Assembly: GCF_048159605.1 (NCBI RefSeq)
Contig: NZ_JBLREB010000001.1
Location: forward strand, 186,001-250,000
DNA length: 64,000 nt
DNA from: Ectobacillus polymachus
GTDB lineage: Bacteria > Bacillota > Bacilli > Bacillales > Bacillaceae_G
Direction of reading: 5' to 3'
Shown here: in pieces, positions 7,689 to 16,512 of the stretch
Layout: each line of letters begins with the position of its first letter
How positions within the stretch are numbered: the stretch's first letter is position 1
Translations under genes and position numbers: made by a program
The notes under the pieces: generated by a model
The model's input: the letters and a program-made list of their open reading frames with translations, nothing else
Database searches by the model: none
What the model was told of the DNA's origin: nothing

Positions 7689-8567
7689 CTACTGAAAATC
7701 ATGGTTTTTTAACGCAGTGATGATTGCTGTGACTTGTTCATTTTTTTGCTGAAAATAATCGAAAAACGGACACCCTACCTCTGAAATTCGTTTGCGCATC
7801 GAAGAAAGATGAAAATCCTCTATATGCAAAGTGTCTGTTACTTCGTCCCAGTATAACGGAGCTGCCACGGTAGCTCCTTCCTTACCTCTTGCAGAATATG
7901 GACAAATAATGGTCTTTCCGTCTGCGTGCTGTACATAATCTACGTATAATTTATTGCCGCGATTTTTCTTAAATCGCTCTGTCGTAAATGTATTTGGATT
8001 TTTTTCCACGATATACTTTGCAATAAATGAAGTAAAGAGACGTGTATCATCGAAGGATAGGCCGGATCCTGCAATGGGAATGTGAATGTGCAATCCTTTG
8101 TTGCCGGAAAGTTTTGGGTAGCTTTTGATTTGAAATTGGTCAAAGATGCGCTTCATTTCCATAGCTGCTTGGATGGCGAGCGGGAAGTTTTCGCGGCTCG
8201 GCGGATCTAAATCAAAGACAATTTCGAGGGGATCTTCCTCATGTACGGTTCGAAAGGAAATGTGGAATTCTAAGGCAAGCTGGTTCCCAAGCCATAGCAG
8301 AGTAGATAGATCATTGCAAAGAATATAGGAATTTCCCTTGTGCTGATAGGTTTGAATAAACGACGGGGCATAAGGTGGTACATGTTTTTGATAAAATGCT
8401 TCTCCCTTTATTCCACTTGGAAAGCGAATAACCGTTAGAAATCTGTCTCGTAAAAATGGCAGCAAATAAGGGGATAGGTCTACTAAATACGATAAATAGG
8501 CTGATTTGTTTATATGCTCCCAAATGGGCTTATCGGGATGTGTAATTTTTACTTCCTTATGAATCAT
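7689..8567 (-). CDS. ligD (pol): LigD-type primase-polymerase (NHEJ polymerase domain)
   Basis: A 292-residue archaeo-eukaryotic primase-type polymerase used in bacterial non-homologous end joining to add nucleotides at DNA ends. The metal-binding DLDPPS motif is near residue 121, the SGNKGLHIHIP motif near 160 and a PLYWDEV motif near 249. In B. subtilis this domain is the C-terminal half of one LigD polypeptide with the ligase; here it starts one base after the ligase stop (TAA-T-ATG), so it is a separate, translationally coupled gene. It forms an operon with the ligase and ku. Confidence 0.92.
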   Translation of the reverse strand: MIHKEVKITHPDKPIWEHINKSAYLSYLVDLSPYLLPFLRDRFLTVIRFPSGIKGEAFYQKHVPPYAPSFIQTYQHKGNSYILCNDLSTLLWLGNQLALEFHISFRTVHEEDPLEIVFDLDPPSRENFPLAIQAAMEMKRIFDQFQIKSYPKLSGNKGLHIHIPIAGSGLSFDDTRLFTSFIAKYIVEKNPNTFTTERFKKNRGNKLYVDYVQHADGKTIICPYSARGKEGATVAAPLYWDEVTDTLHIEDFHLSSMRKRISEVGCPFFDYFQQKNEQVTAIITALKNHDFQ

Positions 8568-8568
8568 A

Positions 8569-9513
8569 TTATCGATCCTCTTTATGTGGGAGTATACAGC
8601 TTTTTGGCGGTACGTCTATAAATGCTTGGATACTAGGTTGTCGTAGGGAATTCTTCCATTCGAGATATTGGATTTTTACCGTGAGCTTTGGTACAACCCA
8701 AACCGTATCCTTCCTTATTTCTGCACCGTGTGGAAATGGACTTGTCGATGTAATAAGTGGTTCAATAAGACGGGTTAAAGTATGCCAATCTTTGTTCGTC
8801 AGTTTTCCGGCTCCAACATGTCCGATATACACAAGGTCGCTCTTCTCATCATACATTCCTACCAATACAGAATTCACAATACCTGAACGGTAGATTACAC
8901 CGCCAATAACAGCAATAATGTCCTTATAATTTTTGATTTTGCGCCAATTGTCATTTTTACCGTTGATGACATACGGACTATTTACGTTTTTCGAGACAAT
9001 TCCTTCCATGCCGTGCTGCTTAACCACATCAAATAAAGCATGCCCATTGTTATAAGAAGGGACCAATTGAATCGTTGGAGTTGGCTCGATATATTTACGT
9101 AACAGGTCCATTCTTTCTTTATAGGGCAGGGCATGGACCCACTTTTCATTGACGAACAAAATATCAAACACCATATAGTAGACAGGAACAGTATGCGTCA
9201 TTTGCGGAATTCGGTCCATCCGTCGAATTGCATCTCGCCGCATTACTTCATGAAATGATGGTCGTTCCTTTTCATCTAACGCAATGACCTCCCCATCCAA
9301 GATGAGAGAAGAGGCAGAGGTTTGAAGTGCATGCAGTTCAGGAAAATGCTGCGTCCGTTCACGGCATTTTCGATTAAATAATCGAAGCTCATTACGATTG
9401 TAGTAGGTGAGAATGCGTACCCCGTCCCATTTGATTTGCGAAATCCATTCTGCAGAATCTGGTATATGGCTAGAGATAGTAGGCTCAAAGGGAATAATCG
9501 GTTTGATATTCAT
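8569..9513 (-). CDS. ligD (lig): ATP-dependent DNA ligase (LigD ligase domain)
   Basis: The 314-residue protein has the nucleotidyltransferase motifs of ATP-dependent ligases: KWDGVR with the adenylated lysine at K28, LDGEVIAL (motif III), EGIVSKN (motif IV) and WRKIKNYK (motif V), followed by an OB domain. It seals nicks at ends bridged by Ku. Length equals the ligase half of a fused LigD. It follows ku by 14 bases on the minus strand. Confidence 0.92.
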   Translation of the reverse strand: MNIKPIIPFEPTISSHIPDSAEWISQIKWDGVRILTYYNRNELRLFNRKCRERTQHFPELHALQTSASSLILDGEVIALDEKERPSFHEVMRRDAIRRMDRIPQMTHTVPVYYMVFDILFVNEKWVHALPYKERMDLLRKYIEPTPTIQLVPSYNNGHALFDVVKQHGMEGIVSKNVNSPYVINGKNDNWRKIKNYKDIIAVIGGVIYRSGIVNSVLVGMYDEKSDLVYIGHVGAGKLTNKDWHTLTRLIEPLITSTSPFPHGAEIRKDTVWVVPKLTVKIQYLEWKNSLRQPSIQAFIDVPPKSCILPHKEDR

Positions 9514-9527
9514 GTAATCCTACTTTC

Positions 9528-10337
9528 CTACGCCTTCTTCGTCGTCTTACTAGCTCTGGCACGCGGTTTCTTCGGTTTGGTCGCCTCTAAACTTGCTTCC
9601 AATGCTTCCATTAAATTGATGACATTTGTCGTTGGAGCGGGCTGCACGCCTTTTTCCTTCGCTATTTTTTCATCAATGAGCTGCTGTAGATTAATGCGAT
9701 ACGTATCCGTGTATTTTGCAGGCTCAAAGGGAGTAGTAAGCTGATTAATTAAGAGAATCGCGATGTCTTTTTCCTTCTCAATTAATGTAATTTGCGGTGT
9801 TTTTGGAATATCAGCAACGCTGCGAACTTCATCTGGATAGTGAAGGGTTTCAAGTACCAAATAATCCTCGAATACGCGAATCGCAGCCAGCCGTTCTTTA
9901 GAACGGATTGTGATTTTGGCAAGTCCAATTTTTCCGGTTGTTTGTAGTGATTCACGAAGAAGAGCGTATGCTTTATTGCCGTTTGCATCAGCTTGCAGAT
10001 AATAGCCTTTATCAAAATAAAGCGGGTCAATTTCCTCTAATTTCACGAAGTCGAGTATCTTTACTGCTTTATCTTGTTCTTCATCTTGTTTTACTTTTTC
10101 GAGTTCCTCTTTATCGAGGACAATATATTTTCCATCTGCGTACTCATACGCTTTGACCAGATCCTCATAGGCTACTTCTTCATTACAAATCGGGCACATT
10201 CGTTTTTGTTTAATCGGATTCTTGCATTTATTATGCAAATTCGTAAGTTTAATGTCCTTGTCTTCGGTTGCCGCATAAAGCTTAACAGGGATCGATACTA
10301 ATCCAAAGCTAATGGTACCTTTCCAAATTGTTTGCAT
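9528..10337 (-). CDS. ku: Non-homologous end joining protein Ku
   Basis: The protein starting at MQTIWKGTISFGLVSIPVKL is a bacterial Ku homodimer subunit of about 269 residues that threads onto DNA ends and recruits LigD. Family landmarks are the N-terminal WKG-ISFGLV motif, CPICNEEV around residue 48, and a lysine-rich tail (KPKKPRARASKTTKKA). An in-frame extension upstream to 10388 exists but lacks Ku similarity. ku, ligase and polymerase form a complete NHEJ operon, which in Bacilli typically acts in stationary phase and spores. Confidence 0.93.
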   Translation of the reverse strand: MQTIWKGTISFGLVSIPVKLYAATEDKDIKLTNLHNKCKNPIKQKRMCPICNEEVAYEDLVKAYEYADGKYIVLDKEELEKVKQDEEQDKAVKILDFVKLEEIDPLYFDKGYYLQADANGNKAYALLRESLQTTGKIGLAKITIRSKERLAAIRVFEDYLVLETLHYPDEVRSVADIPKTPQITLIEKEKDIAILLINQLTTPFEPAKYTDTYRINLQQLIDEKIAKEKGVQPAPTTNVINLMEALEASLEATKPKKPRARASKTTKKA

Positions 10338-10421
10338 ATTCGACCGCTCACTTTCCCATTTTAGAACTAGTATTTGCCTGTTAAACAAATTTATTCTGTA
10401 ATGGGAATACGGCTTTTCAAA

Positions 10422-10976
10422 TTATTCCTCCATACTTGAAGAAAGCTCAATTAGCTTGTTCACTGTTTTCCAGTTGCGTGTGGTCGCATGAACGCAAAGC
10501 TTTTTTTCGATAAAATTATTGGTGATTTTCGCACGGCCGTAGCTGTTCCGATACAGCATATACACAACCTTTTCACCAATAAAAATTTGTTCCTCTTCCT
10601 TTTCATAGCTTCGTAACAGATCAGCATGTTCTAATGTTGGCTTCTCGGATAAAAAGGCAATATAGAGCATGTCTATGGTTACATCTGTTTGCGAAAGATG
10701 AGGGTTAAAATTAGCTGCTTGCTTTAGTTCATCATGAGAGAGAACGATAACCGGAATATCATACCCAAATACATCCTGTAATTGCTTCTCGATTTGCCGC
10801 TCCAAAGCTTGTTCGTTAGTGTTCTCATCGGTTTGAAACACAACATTCCCGCTTTGCAAATAGGTAGTTACATGTGTATAACCTAGGTCAAGAAACACCT
10901 GTTTCAAATCCAACATTTTAATTTTCTTCTGGCCGGAGACATTAATTCCTCGCAATAATGCAATATAGGTTTTCAT
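10422..10976 (-). CDS. DUF1697 family protein
   Basis: A 184-residue protein with the DUF1697 start YIALLRGINVSGQKKIKM and the core pattern VTTYLQSGNVVFQ, and a C-terminal ATTRNWKTVNKL motif. The family is widespread and has a ferredoxin-like fold; its role is unknown. It lies upstream of ku on the same strand with an 85-base gap. Confidence 0.9.
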   Translation of the reverse strand: MKTYIALLRGINVSGQKKIKMLDLKQVFLDLGYTHVTTYLQSGNVVFQTDENTNEQALERQIEKQLQDVFGYDIPVIVLSHDELKQAANFNPHLSQTDVTIDMLYIAFLSEKPTLEHADLLRSYEKEEEQIFIGEKVVYMLYRNSYGRAKITNNFIEKKLCVHATTRNWKTVNKLIELSSSMEE

Positions 10977-11232
10977 ATGATATGATGTCCCTTCCCTCGA
11001 TAATTTGTGCCTATTTAAAATTCCAAAGTATGGACAGTTATTGAAAAAGTAGCCATAAGTTTATAATATCAAGTATCATGTCGTAGGGGTAACGAAATAA
11101 ATGACAAGATATGACAACAAAATAATTTCTATTTGTTTCAGCCTGTATTTTGTCTTATATTTCTAGAAAGAGAGCTTTCTAATTTTATTAGGATTCAAGG
11201 TATTATTTTTGTATGTTAAGGAGCTGAAGAAA

Positions 11233-11655
11233 ATGAAGGATTCTACCCTCTCTCGTTTTGGGGTATCTATGGATGAAAAATTATTAACAGAGTTTGACAA
11301 GTTAATTGCAAATAAAGGGTATTCCAATCGTTCAGAAGCTGTTAGGGATTTAGTTAGAGAAGCGCTATTGCTTGAAGATTGGAAGGATCCTGAGCAGTAT
11401 GTAGCAGGTTCTATCTTATTGTTTTATGACCATAATCAAAAAGGATTATTAGAACAGATGACAGCTATTCAACATAGTTTTCATCACGAAATATTAGCAA
11501 CTACGCATTTCCATTTGGATGAGCACAATTGTTTAGAATTAATTATTGTGAAAGGAAAAGCTGGTAGAATGCAATTACTAAGCGATCAGTTGGTTTCGAT
11601 GAAAGGAGTAAAATACGGTAAATTCACTGTGGCCCCTATAAGAGATATGCACTAA
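11233..11655 (+). CDS. nikR: Nickel-responsive regulator NikR
   Basis: A 140-residue ribbon-helix-helix repressor with a C-terminal ACT-like nickel domain. The RHH is at residues 4-46 (SRFGVSMDEKLLTEFDKLI, NRSEAVRDLVREAL). Nickel ligands H81, H92, H94 and C100 have exactly the spacing of the E. coli ligands H76/H87/H89/C95. ATG 11233 lies 9 bases after AAGGAG; the in-frame TTG at 11209 lies upstream of it. It precedes the nickel ECF transporter and probably represses it when nickel is sufficient. Confidence 0.95.
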   Translation: MKDSTLSRFGVSMDEKLLTEFDKLIANKGYSNRSEAVRDLVREALLLEDWKDPEQYVAGSILLFYDHNQKGLLEQMTAIQHSFHHEILATTHFHLDEHNCLELIIVKGKAGRMQLLSDQLVSMKGVKYGKFTVAPIRDMH

Positions 11656-11680
11656 TGTTCAATATATTGTAATTTTCTCC

Positions 11681-11721
11681 TTCGTGTTACGTATTAACAA
11701 ATTCGTGTTACTTGTTATAAT
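11681..11721 (+). promoter_or_regulatory. nikMNQO promoter with candidate NikR operator
   Basis: TTAACA (11694-11699), a 16-bp spacer and TATAAT (11716-11721) form a promoter. The 10-mer TTCGTGTTAC occurs at 11681-11690 and 11702-11711, exactly 21 bases apart and straddling the -35, which suits a repressor binding on one face of the helix. GTTA-N5-TAAC is nested in the first copy. NikR is the obvious candidate ligand; this is inference. Confidence 0.5.
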
Positions 11722-11803
11722 GTAAAACGACCACTTCATATATTGAACAGCAAGTAAAGTTTAGGTTGTCGCTTGTTCAAATTTTTAAGGGGGAAAATGA
11801 TGT

Positions 11804-12790
11804 ATGCATATTCCAGACAATTATTTAAGTCCAACTACTTGTGTGGTGATGGGCGCAGCAATGATTCCTGTATGGACTGTTGCAGTGAAAAAGGTGAAAA
11901 ACGAAGTAACGAGTGCGAAAATGCCGATGATTGGCATTGGTGCGGCATTTTCATTTCTTATGATGATGTTTAATGTACCGCTTCCTGGTGGGACAACTGG
12001 ACATGCTGTTGGAGGCACGTTATTAGCTATTCTCTTAGGACCTTACGCCGCCTGTATTGCTATTACAGTTGCTCTATTCATTCAGGCATTACTATTCGGA
12101 GACGGCGGTATACTGGCATTTGGGGCAAATTGTTTTAATATGGCCTTTATTCTTCCATTCCTTGGCTATTTTATTTATAAGTTTATTAAAGAACGAACTA
12201 CAACGAAAACAGGTGAATATTTAGGAATAGCAGCAGGTTCATATGTTGGTATTAATATGGCGGCATTAGTAGCAGCAATAGAGTTTGGTCTTCAACCACT
12301 CCTCTTTACGAATGCACAGGGTCAGCCCTTATACTGTCCTTATCCACTTTCAGTATCCATTCCGGCAATGGTGATTCCTCACCTTTTAATTGTAGGCGTT
12401 ATAGAAGTACTTTTTACAACTGCCATCTACGCTTTCATAAAAAAAGTATCTCCAGGAAGCATATTTGAAGGGACAAAACAAAAAATTCATCCAATCTATG
12501 GCTTACTTGTTGCCCTAATTTGTTTAACTCCACTTGGTCTTCTTGCTACAGGAACAGCTTGGGGGGAATGGGGAGCTGACGAAATCCAAAACGTGGTACA
12601 CGGTGGCAAGCAATTAGGCTATGTTCCCGATGGCATGAAAAATGGATTCAGTTTTCATGCACTCATGCCCGATTACAGGATTAACGGCTTACCTGAAATG
12701 GCAGGATATATATTATCAGCAGTTGCAGGCGTGGCCATTATGATTATTATCTTTAAAATCTTTAGCAGCTTTAAGAAAAACGAAATATAG
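11804..12790 (+). CDS. nikMN: Nickel ECF transporter, fused substrate-binding membrane protein NikMN
   Basis: The 328-residue membrane protein begins MHIPD; in CbiM/NikM proteins the free N-terminus and His2 bind the metal, so this ATG is fixed. Residues 1-210 are the NikM/CbiM domain (NVPLPGGTTGHAVGGTLLA, with a metal-site His). Residues 225-328 carry a NikN-like part with two helices flanking an extracytoplasmic loop (LLATGTAWGEWGADE). Assignment to nickel rather than cobalt rests on the adjacent nikR and nearby hydrogenase. First gene of nikMN-Q-O. Confidence 0.92.
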   Translation: MHIPDNYLSPTTCVVMGAAMIPVWTVAVKKVKNEVTSAKMPMIGIGAAFSFLMMMFNVPLPGGTTGHAVGGTLLAILLGPYAACIAITVALFIQALLFGDGGILAFGANCFNMAFILPFLGYFIYKFIKERTTTKTGEYLGIAAGSYVGINMAALVAAIEFGLQPLLFTNAQGQPLYCPYPLSVSIPAMVIPHLLIVGVIEVLFTTAIYAFIKKVSPGSIFEGTKQKIHPIYGLLVALICLTPLGLLATGTAWGEWGADEIQNVVHGGKQLGYVPDGMKNGFSFHALMPDYRINGLPEMAGYILSAVAGVAIMIIIFKIFSSFKKNEI

Positions 12791-12827
12791 AGACATTCTT
12801 AATGAATGGTAAGGAGAATCCTGAATC

Positions 12828-13622
12828 ATGCCTGACTGGCTATTAAAAGAGGAAAATTACATTCCTCCATCCGATAAGGATCAATTTATTAGCAAAAGTA
12901 TCCTATCTATATTGAGCATCCTGTCTAAGATAAAGGCTCAAAGTGGATATAAAATGGATACATTTCATGTAAATGCTGCCTTGAAGGTTGCATTTACGTT
13001 TATACTTGTTGTCCTCCTTTCTTTATCAACAAGTTATGCATTTATTTTTGTAATAGATGTATACTTACTTGTCATTCTGAGCTTTATGGAAGGAAAAGAA
13101 ATTGTAAAAATTCTTAGTGTGAGCTTGGCTATGTCAGTTTTTACATATATTATCCTTTTACCTAGTGTCCTTTTAGGAAATACGTATACCGGCATGATGA
13201 TCACTTTAAAAGTATTTTCAACGATAACAGCTGTAAATATAGTGTCTCATTCAACAAGATGGAATTCGATTACTGCAGCATTAAGAAGGTTTTACGTTCC
13301 TAATATTTTTATTCTTGTATTGGATATCACGTTAAAATATATTTCCATGCTTGGGGATTTTTCATTGAATATGCTGTATTCATTAAAGTTGAGATCTGTA
13401 GGCAGAAATAAAAACAAATATGCAACGATTGCAGGAATCACAGGTACGATGTTTATTAAATCAAAGGAAATGGCTGAAGAGATGTATGCTGCCATGGAAT
13501 GCAGAGGATTCACTGGAGAGTATACCGTTCAAAGTAAATGGAAATTATCCTTTGGAGACTATATTACTATTTTTATTATCATCACAGTAATTCTTGCATT
13601 TATATTTTGGGGAAGGATTTAA
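12828..13622 (+). CDS. nikQ: Nickel ECF transporter T component NikQ
   Basis: A 264-residue CbiQ/NikQ-type transmembrane coupling protein with about five helices. The coupling helices that contact the ATPase include ALRRFYVPNIF and the conserved AMECRGFTGEY motif near residue 222. It transmits ATP-driven movement from NikO to NikMN. It follows nikMN by 37 bases and precedes nikO by 3. Confidence 0.92.
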   Translation: MPDWLLKEENYIPPSDKDQFISKSILSILSILSKIKAQSGYKMDTFHVNAALKVAFTFILVVLLSLSTSYAFIFVIDVYLLVILSFMEGKEIVKILSVSLAMSVFTYIILLPSVLLGNTYTGMMITLKVFSTITAVNIVSHSTRWNSITAALRRFYVPNIFILVLDITLKYISMLGDFSLNMLYSLKLRSVGRNKNKYATIAGITGTMFIKSKEMAEEMYAAMECRGFTGEYTVQSKWKLSFGDYITIFIIITVILAFIFWGRI

Positions 13623-13625
13623 TAC

Positions 13626-14372
13626 ATGATAGAACTAAAAGATGTTTCCTATTCTTATGAAGGTACTACTGCTTTGAAAAATATAAATCTACACATTCAT
13701 AAGGGTGAAGCTGTGGCTTTAATGGGGGCAAACGGCAGTGGTAAATCTACTCTACTGAAATTGATTAATGGACTTTTGTTCCCTAATCAAGGTGTTTACA
13801 AATTTAATAATGAAGAGATAACACCAAAAAAACTTAAGAATCAAAAATTTTCCAAGATGTTTCACCAAAAAATAGGCTTTGTGTTTCAAAATTCTGATAC
13901 ACAGCTTTTTTGCGCAGATGTATATGATGAGATTGCATTCGGACCTAGACAAATGGGGATGAATGAAGATGATGTTGCGAAAAGAGTAAATGACTGCCTT
14001 GACTTATTGAACATTCAAAATTTTAAACACCGGCAACCTTATCACTTATCAGGTGGTGAGAAACGCAAAGTTGCAATTGCATGTGTTTTGGCACTTAATC
14101 CTGAAGTTCTCGTGCTCGATGAGCCAATGAACGGATTAGATCCCAGAACGCAAAGATGGCTGGTTCATTTCCTGGATTCATTGAATAAATCAGGAAAGAC
14201 ATTAATTACATCAACCCATAATCTTGATTTAGTACGTGAGCTTTCTAAAAGAGCTATATTGTTTGATGAAAATCATGGCGTTGCAGCAGACTTACCAACA
14301 GACAGCTTGCTTCTAGAAATTGACTTGCTAAAAAAGGTTAATCTTGTTGACGAAAACTATCAAAATCATTAA
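13626..14372 (+). CDS. nikO: Nickel ECF transporter ATPase NikO
   Basis: A 248-residue ABC ATPase: Walker A GANGSGKST near residue 36, Q-loop GFVFQNSDTQLF, signature LSGGEKRK near 138, Walker B VLVLDEPMNGLDP, switch H in STHNLD. The Q-loop form is typical of ECF/cobalt-nickel ATPases. Completes the transporter with NikMN and NikQ; only one ATPase gene is present, so it likely works as a homodimer. Confidence 0.93.
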   Translation: MIELKDVSYSYEGTTALKNINLHIHKGEAVALMGANGSGKSTLLKLINGLLFPNQGVYKFNNEEITPKKLKNQKFSKMFHQKIGFVFQNSDTQLFCADVYDEIAFGPRQMGMNEDDVAKRVNDCLDLLNIQNFKHRQPYHLSGGEKRKVAIACVLALNPEVLVLDEPMNGLDPRTQRWLVHFLDSLNKSGKTLITSTHNLDLVRELSKRAILFDENHGVAADLPTDSLLLEIDLLKKVNLVDENYQNH

Positions 14373-14399
14373 GGGTTCTACATATTTAAAGCAAATCTA

Positions 14400-14443
14400 G
14401 CGACCTTGTAATCAAATTAAAAGTGATTGCAAGGTCGTTTATA
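14400..14443 (+). terminator. Rho-independent terminator after nikO
   Basis: GCGACCTTG(T)AATCA pairs with TGATT(G)CAAGGTCGT across an 8-9 base loop, then TTTAT. Confidence 0.85.
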
Positions 14444-14570
14444 TTCTGAGAGAAAAAATTAATGTTTTATTTACTCATCCTTAATATGATTATAATGAAG
14501 AGATTATATATTTACGGAGATTAGATTCTTTTATTACGTATAAGAAACTTATAGATGAGAAGGTGATCCA

Positions 14571-15572
14571 TTGACTACCACAATTAAAGATATAGCAGCA
14601 TTATCAGGAGTATCAAAGTCTACTGTTTCACGGGTGATATCTGGAAATGGGTATACAAGTCCGGAATCTCGCGAGAAAGTGTTGAAAGCAATTAAGGAGT
14701 TGCAATATAAACCAAACGCTGTCGCTAGGGCTATGGTTTCAAACCGAACGTACAATATAGGCGTCATTATATATCGCCAGCATCATCCAATTGCTTCCCA
14801 TCCTTTTTACGGAAAAATTCTAGACGCGATTCTTATGAGTGCAGCACGCCTGAACTACTCGGTGTTTGTGACAACAGATAAGGAAATGTCATTAATATCT
14901 GCTAACGATATGCTTGAAAAAAGGGTAGACGGGTTAATTTTAATCAGCAGGCTTAGCGAAGAAGTCATTGGCTATATTGATAAATTTAACATTCCTTATC
15001 TTATGGTAAATGGCACAATGGAAAAGAATGATGTGATTCAGATATTTAACAACGATAAAAAAGGTGGGAAGATGGTTGCGAATCATTTATACGAACTAGG
15101 TCATAGACATATTTCTGTTATTGCTGGCCCGCAAGACCACCGCAGCCATCATTTGCGACTACAGGGATTTTTAGAAGGTATGCATGAGTTAGGGTGCCAG
15201 GTTAGCCAAGAAGATATATTTTATTCTCCTACTTCTACGTTTGAAGATGGGTATAACATCTGGGAACATTTCTGTATTCATAAGCCGACAGCCATTTTCG
15301 CTACAAACGATATGTTAGCATTAGGAGCGATGAGGGCACTTTTGGAAAAGGGCATACGTATACCGGAAGATGTTGCTATCGCGGGATTTGATAACATTGA
15401 TTATGCAGGTATGTTTTATCCGTCTCTTACAACGGTGCAAGTTGATAAGATGAGAATGGGGGAAGATGCCGTACGACTACTTGATGACTTAATAAGTAAT
15501 AGGCAAGTGACGCAAAAGAGAATCGAATATGATCCTAAATTGATTATACGGAAATCTACAAAGTTAGTATGA
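14571..15572 (+). CDS. LacI-family transcriptional regulator
   Basis: The 333-residue protein has the LacI N-terminal HTH with hinge (TIKDIAALSGVSKSTVSRVI, then YKPNAVARAM) and a periplasmic-binding-like effector domain (residues 60-330, with AIFATNDMLALGAMRAL and IAGFDNI). TTG start at 14571 follows GAAGGTGAT. Downstream two leaders carry perfect palindromes with a central CG typical of LacI-family operators (15718-15731, 17723-17738), so this protein is their likely ligand. Effector unknown; the regulated genes suggest a phosphodiester-type or related compound. Confidence 0.92.
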   Translation: MTTTIKDIAALSGVSKSTVSRVISGNGYTSPESREKVLKAIKELQYKPNAVARAMVSNRTYNIGVIIYRQHHPIASHPFYGKILDAILMSAARLNYSVFVTTDKEMSLISANDMLEKRVDGLILISRLSEEVIGYIDKFNIPYLMVNGTMEKNDVIQIFNNDKKGGKMVANHLYELGHRHISVIAGPQDHRSHHLRLQGFLEGMHELGCQVSQEDIFYSPTSTFEDGYNIWEHFCIHKPTAIFATNDMLALGAMRALLEKGIRIPEDVAIAGFDNIDYAGMFYPSLTTVQVDKMRMGEDAVRLLDDLISNRQVTQKRIEYDPKLIIRKSTKLV

Positions 15573-15591
15573 AGGTTTTTAGGACGTTACG

Positions 15592-15670
15592 AATTTACAT
15601 CATCTTAAAACTTTATTAAAAGTTCCTAAATATTTATATTTTATAGTGATAAATGAAAAGGGAAGAGAAT
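15592..15670 (+). promoter_or_regulatory. Leader copy 1 of the LacI regulon
   Basis: This ~75-base block is repeated at 17632-17705 with matching order and offset: AATTTACA-CATCTTAAAACT-TATTAAAAGT, a TATAGT box at 15642-15647, then AAATGAAAAG. It probably holds the promoter of the GDPD unit; the -35 is not canonical. Confidence 0.65.
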
Positions 15671-15717
15671 CTATGGGTATATAAAGGCGAACATAGAATT
15701 CTTAACTTTTGAAGATG

Positions 15718-15750
15718 TGGGAACGTTCCCATACCGTTCCCATTTCTTAA
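15718..15750 (+). promoter_or_regulatory. LacI-type operator upstream of the GDPD gene
   Basis: A perfect 14-bp palindrome TGGGAACGTTCCCA lies at 15718-15731, followed by a half-site CCGTTCCCAT. It sits about 70 bases after the TATAGT box and 48 bases before the GDPD start, so a roadblock mechanism is plausible. Confidence 0.8.
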
Positions 15751-15779
15751 CTATTGTATAGGAAAAGGAGGAAGTTAAT

Positions 15780-16490
15780 ATGAGATTACCGTTGATTACT
15801 GCTCATAGTGGCTGTATGAATACCCCTGAAAATTCCATTCCATCCGTATTGGAAGGTGTGAAGGCAGGAGCAGAAATAATTGAGGTAGATGTCATGGCTA
15901 CGAAAGATCAGGTTGTTGTCCTTCGACATGATGATTATGTCCCTACACCTTTTGGTAATACCTTAGTACAGGATTTGACCTTTGAAGAATTAAAGAATCA
16001 TATGAAAAAAGAAGAGATTATCAAACTTGAGGATGTTTTACCTCTTATTAAAGAATCTAATCGAATGATCAATCTCGATGTGAAAGAGGACAGTGCGATT
16101 CATCCGATGATTCAAGTAATCGAACAATACAAGATGAGAGATTCCGTTATTATTAGCGGATGTGGAAAAGAAAGAGCAACGTATTTAAAGAATAATTACC
16201 GTTCCTATCAAGTTCTGCTAAATACAAATCAGTCTATCGGAATGGATTATGAAGCTTTTATTAAAGAAACGTGCCAAGATGCGATTTCTGCCTCATGTTG
16301 TGGAATTAATATTGACCGGAACCTATGTCGAGAGGAATTGCTGGATTTTGCTAGATTGCGCTGCCTGCCTGTTTTAGTCTGGACTGTTGATGATGTAAAT
16401 GACATGAGAAAATTTATAGACATGGGCGTTCACTCTATTACTACCCATGAAGTCAAAAAATTGAAGGAACTAAGAGAAAGTAAAAATTGA
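15780..16490 (+). CDS. Glycerophosphodiester phosphodiesterase family protein
   Basis: A 236-residue TIM-barrel protein without signal peptide, so cytoplasmic. GDPD landmarks: AHSGCMNTPENS near residue 8, EIIEVDVMATKDQVVVLRHDD (Glu, Asp and His of the metal/catalytic site), LDVKE near 101, and VLVWTVDD near 200. The family's HR-(G/A) start motif reads HSG here: the usual phosphate-binding Arg is Ser, so the substrate may not be a simple glycerophosphodiester. Good AGGAGG site before ATG 15780. First gene after operator 1. Confidence 0.85.
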   Translation: MRLPLITAHSGCMNTPENSIPSVLEGVKAGAEIIEVDVMATKDQVVVLRHDDYVPTPFGNTLVQDLTFEELKNHMKKEEIIKLEDVLPLIKESNRMINLDVKEDSAIHPMIQVIEQYKMRDSVIISGCGKERATYLKNNYRSYQVLLNTNQSIGMDYEAFIKETCQDAISASCCGINIDRNLCREELLDFARLRCLPVLVWTVDDVNDMRKFIDMGVHSITTHEVKKLKELRESKN

Positions 16491-16512
16491 TAATCTATTG
16501 GAGGAAATTACC

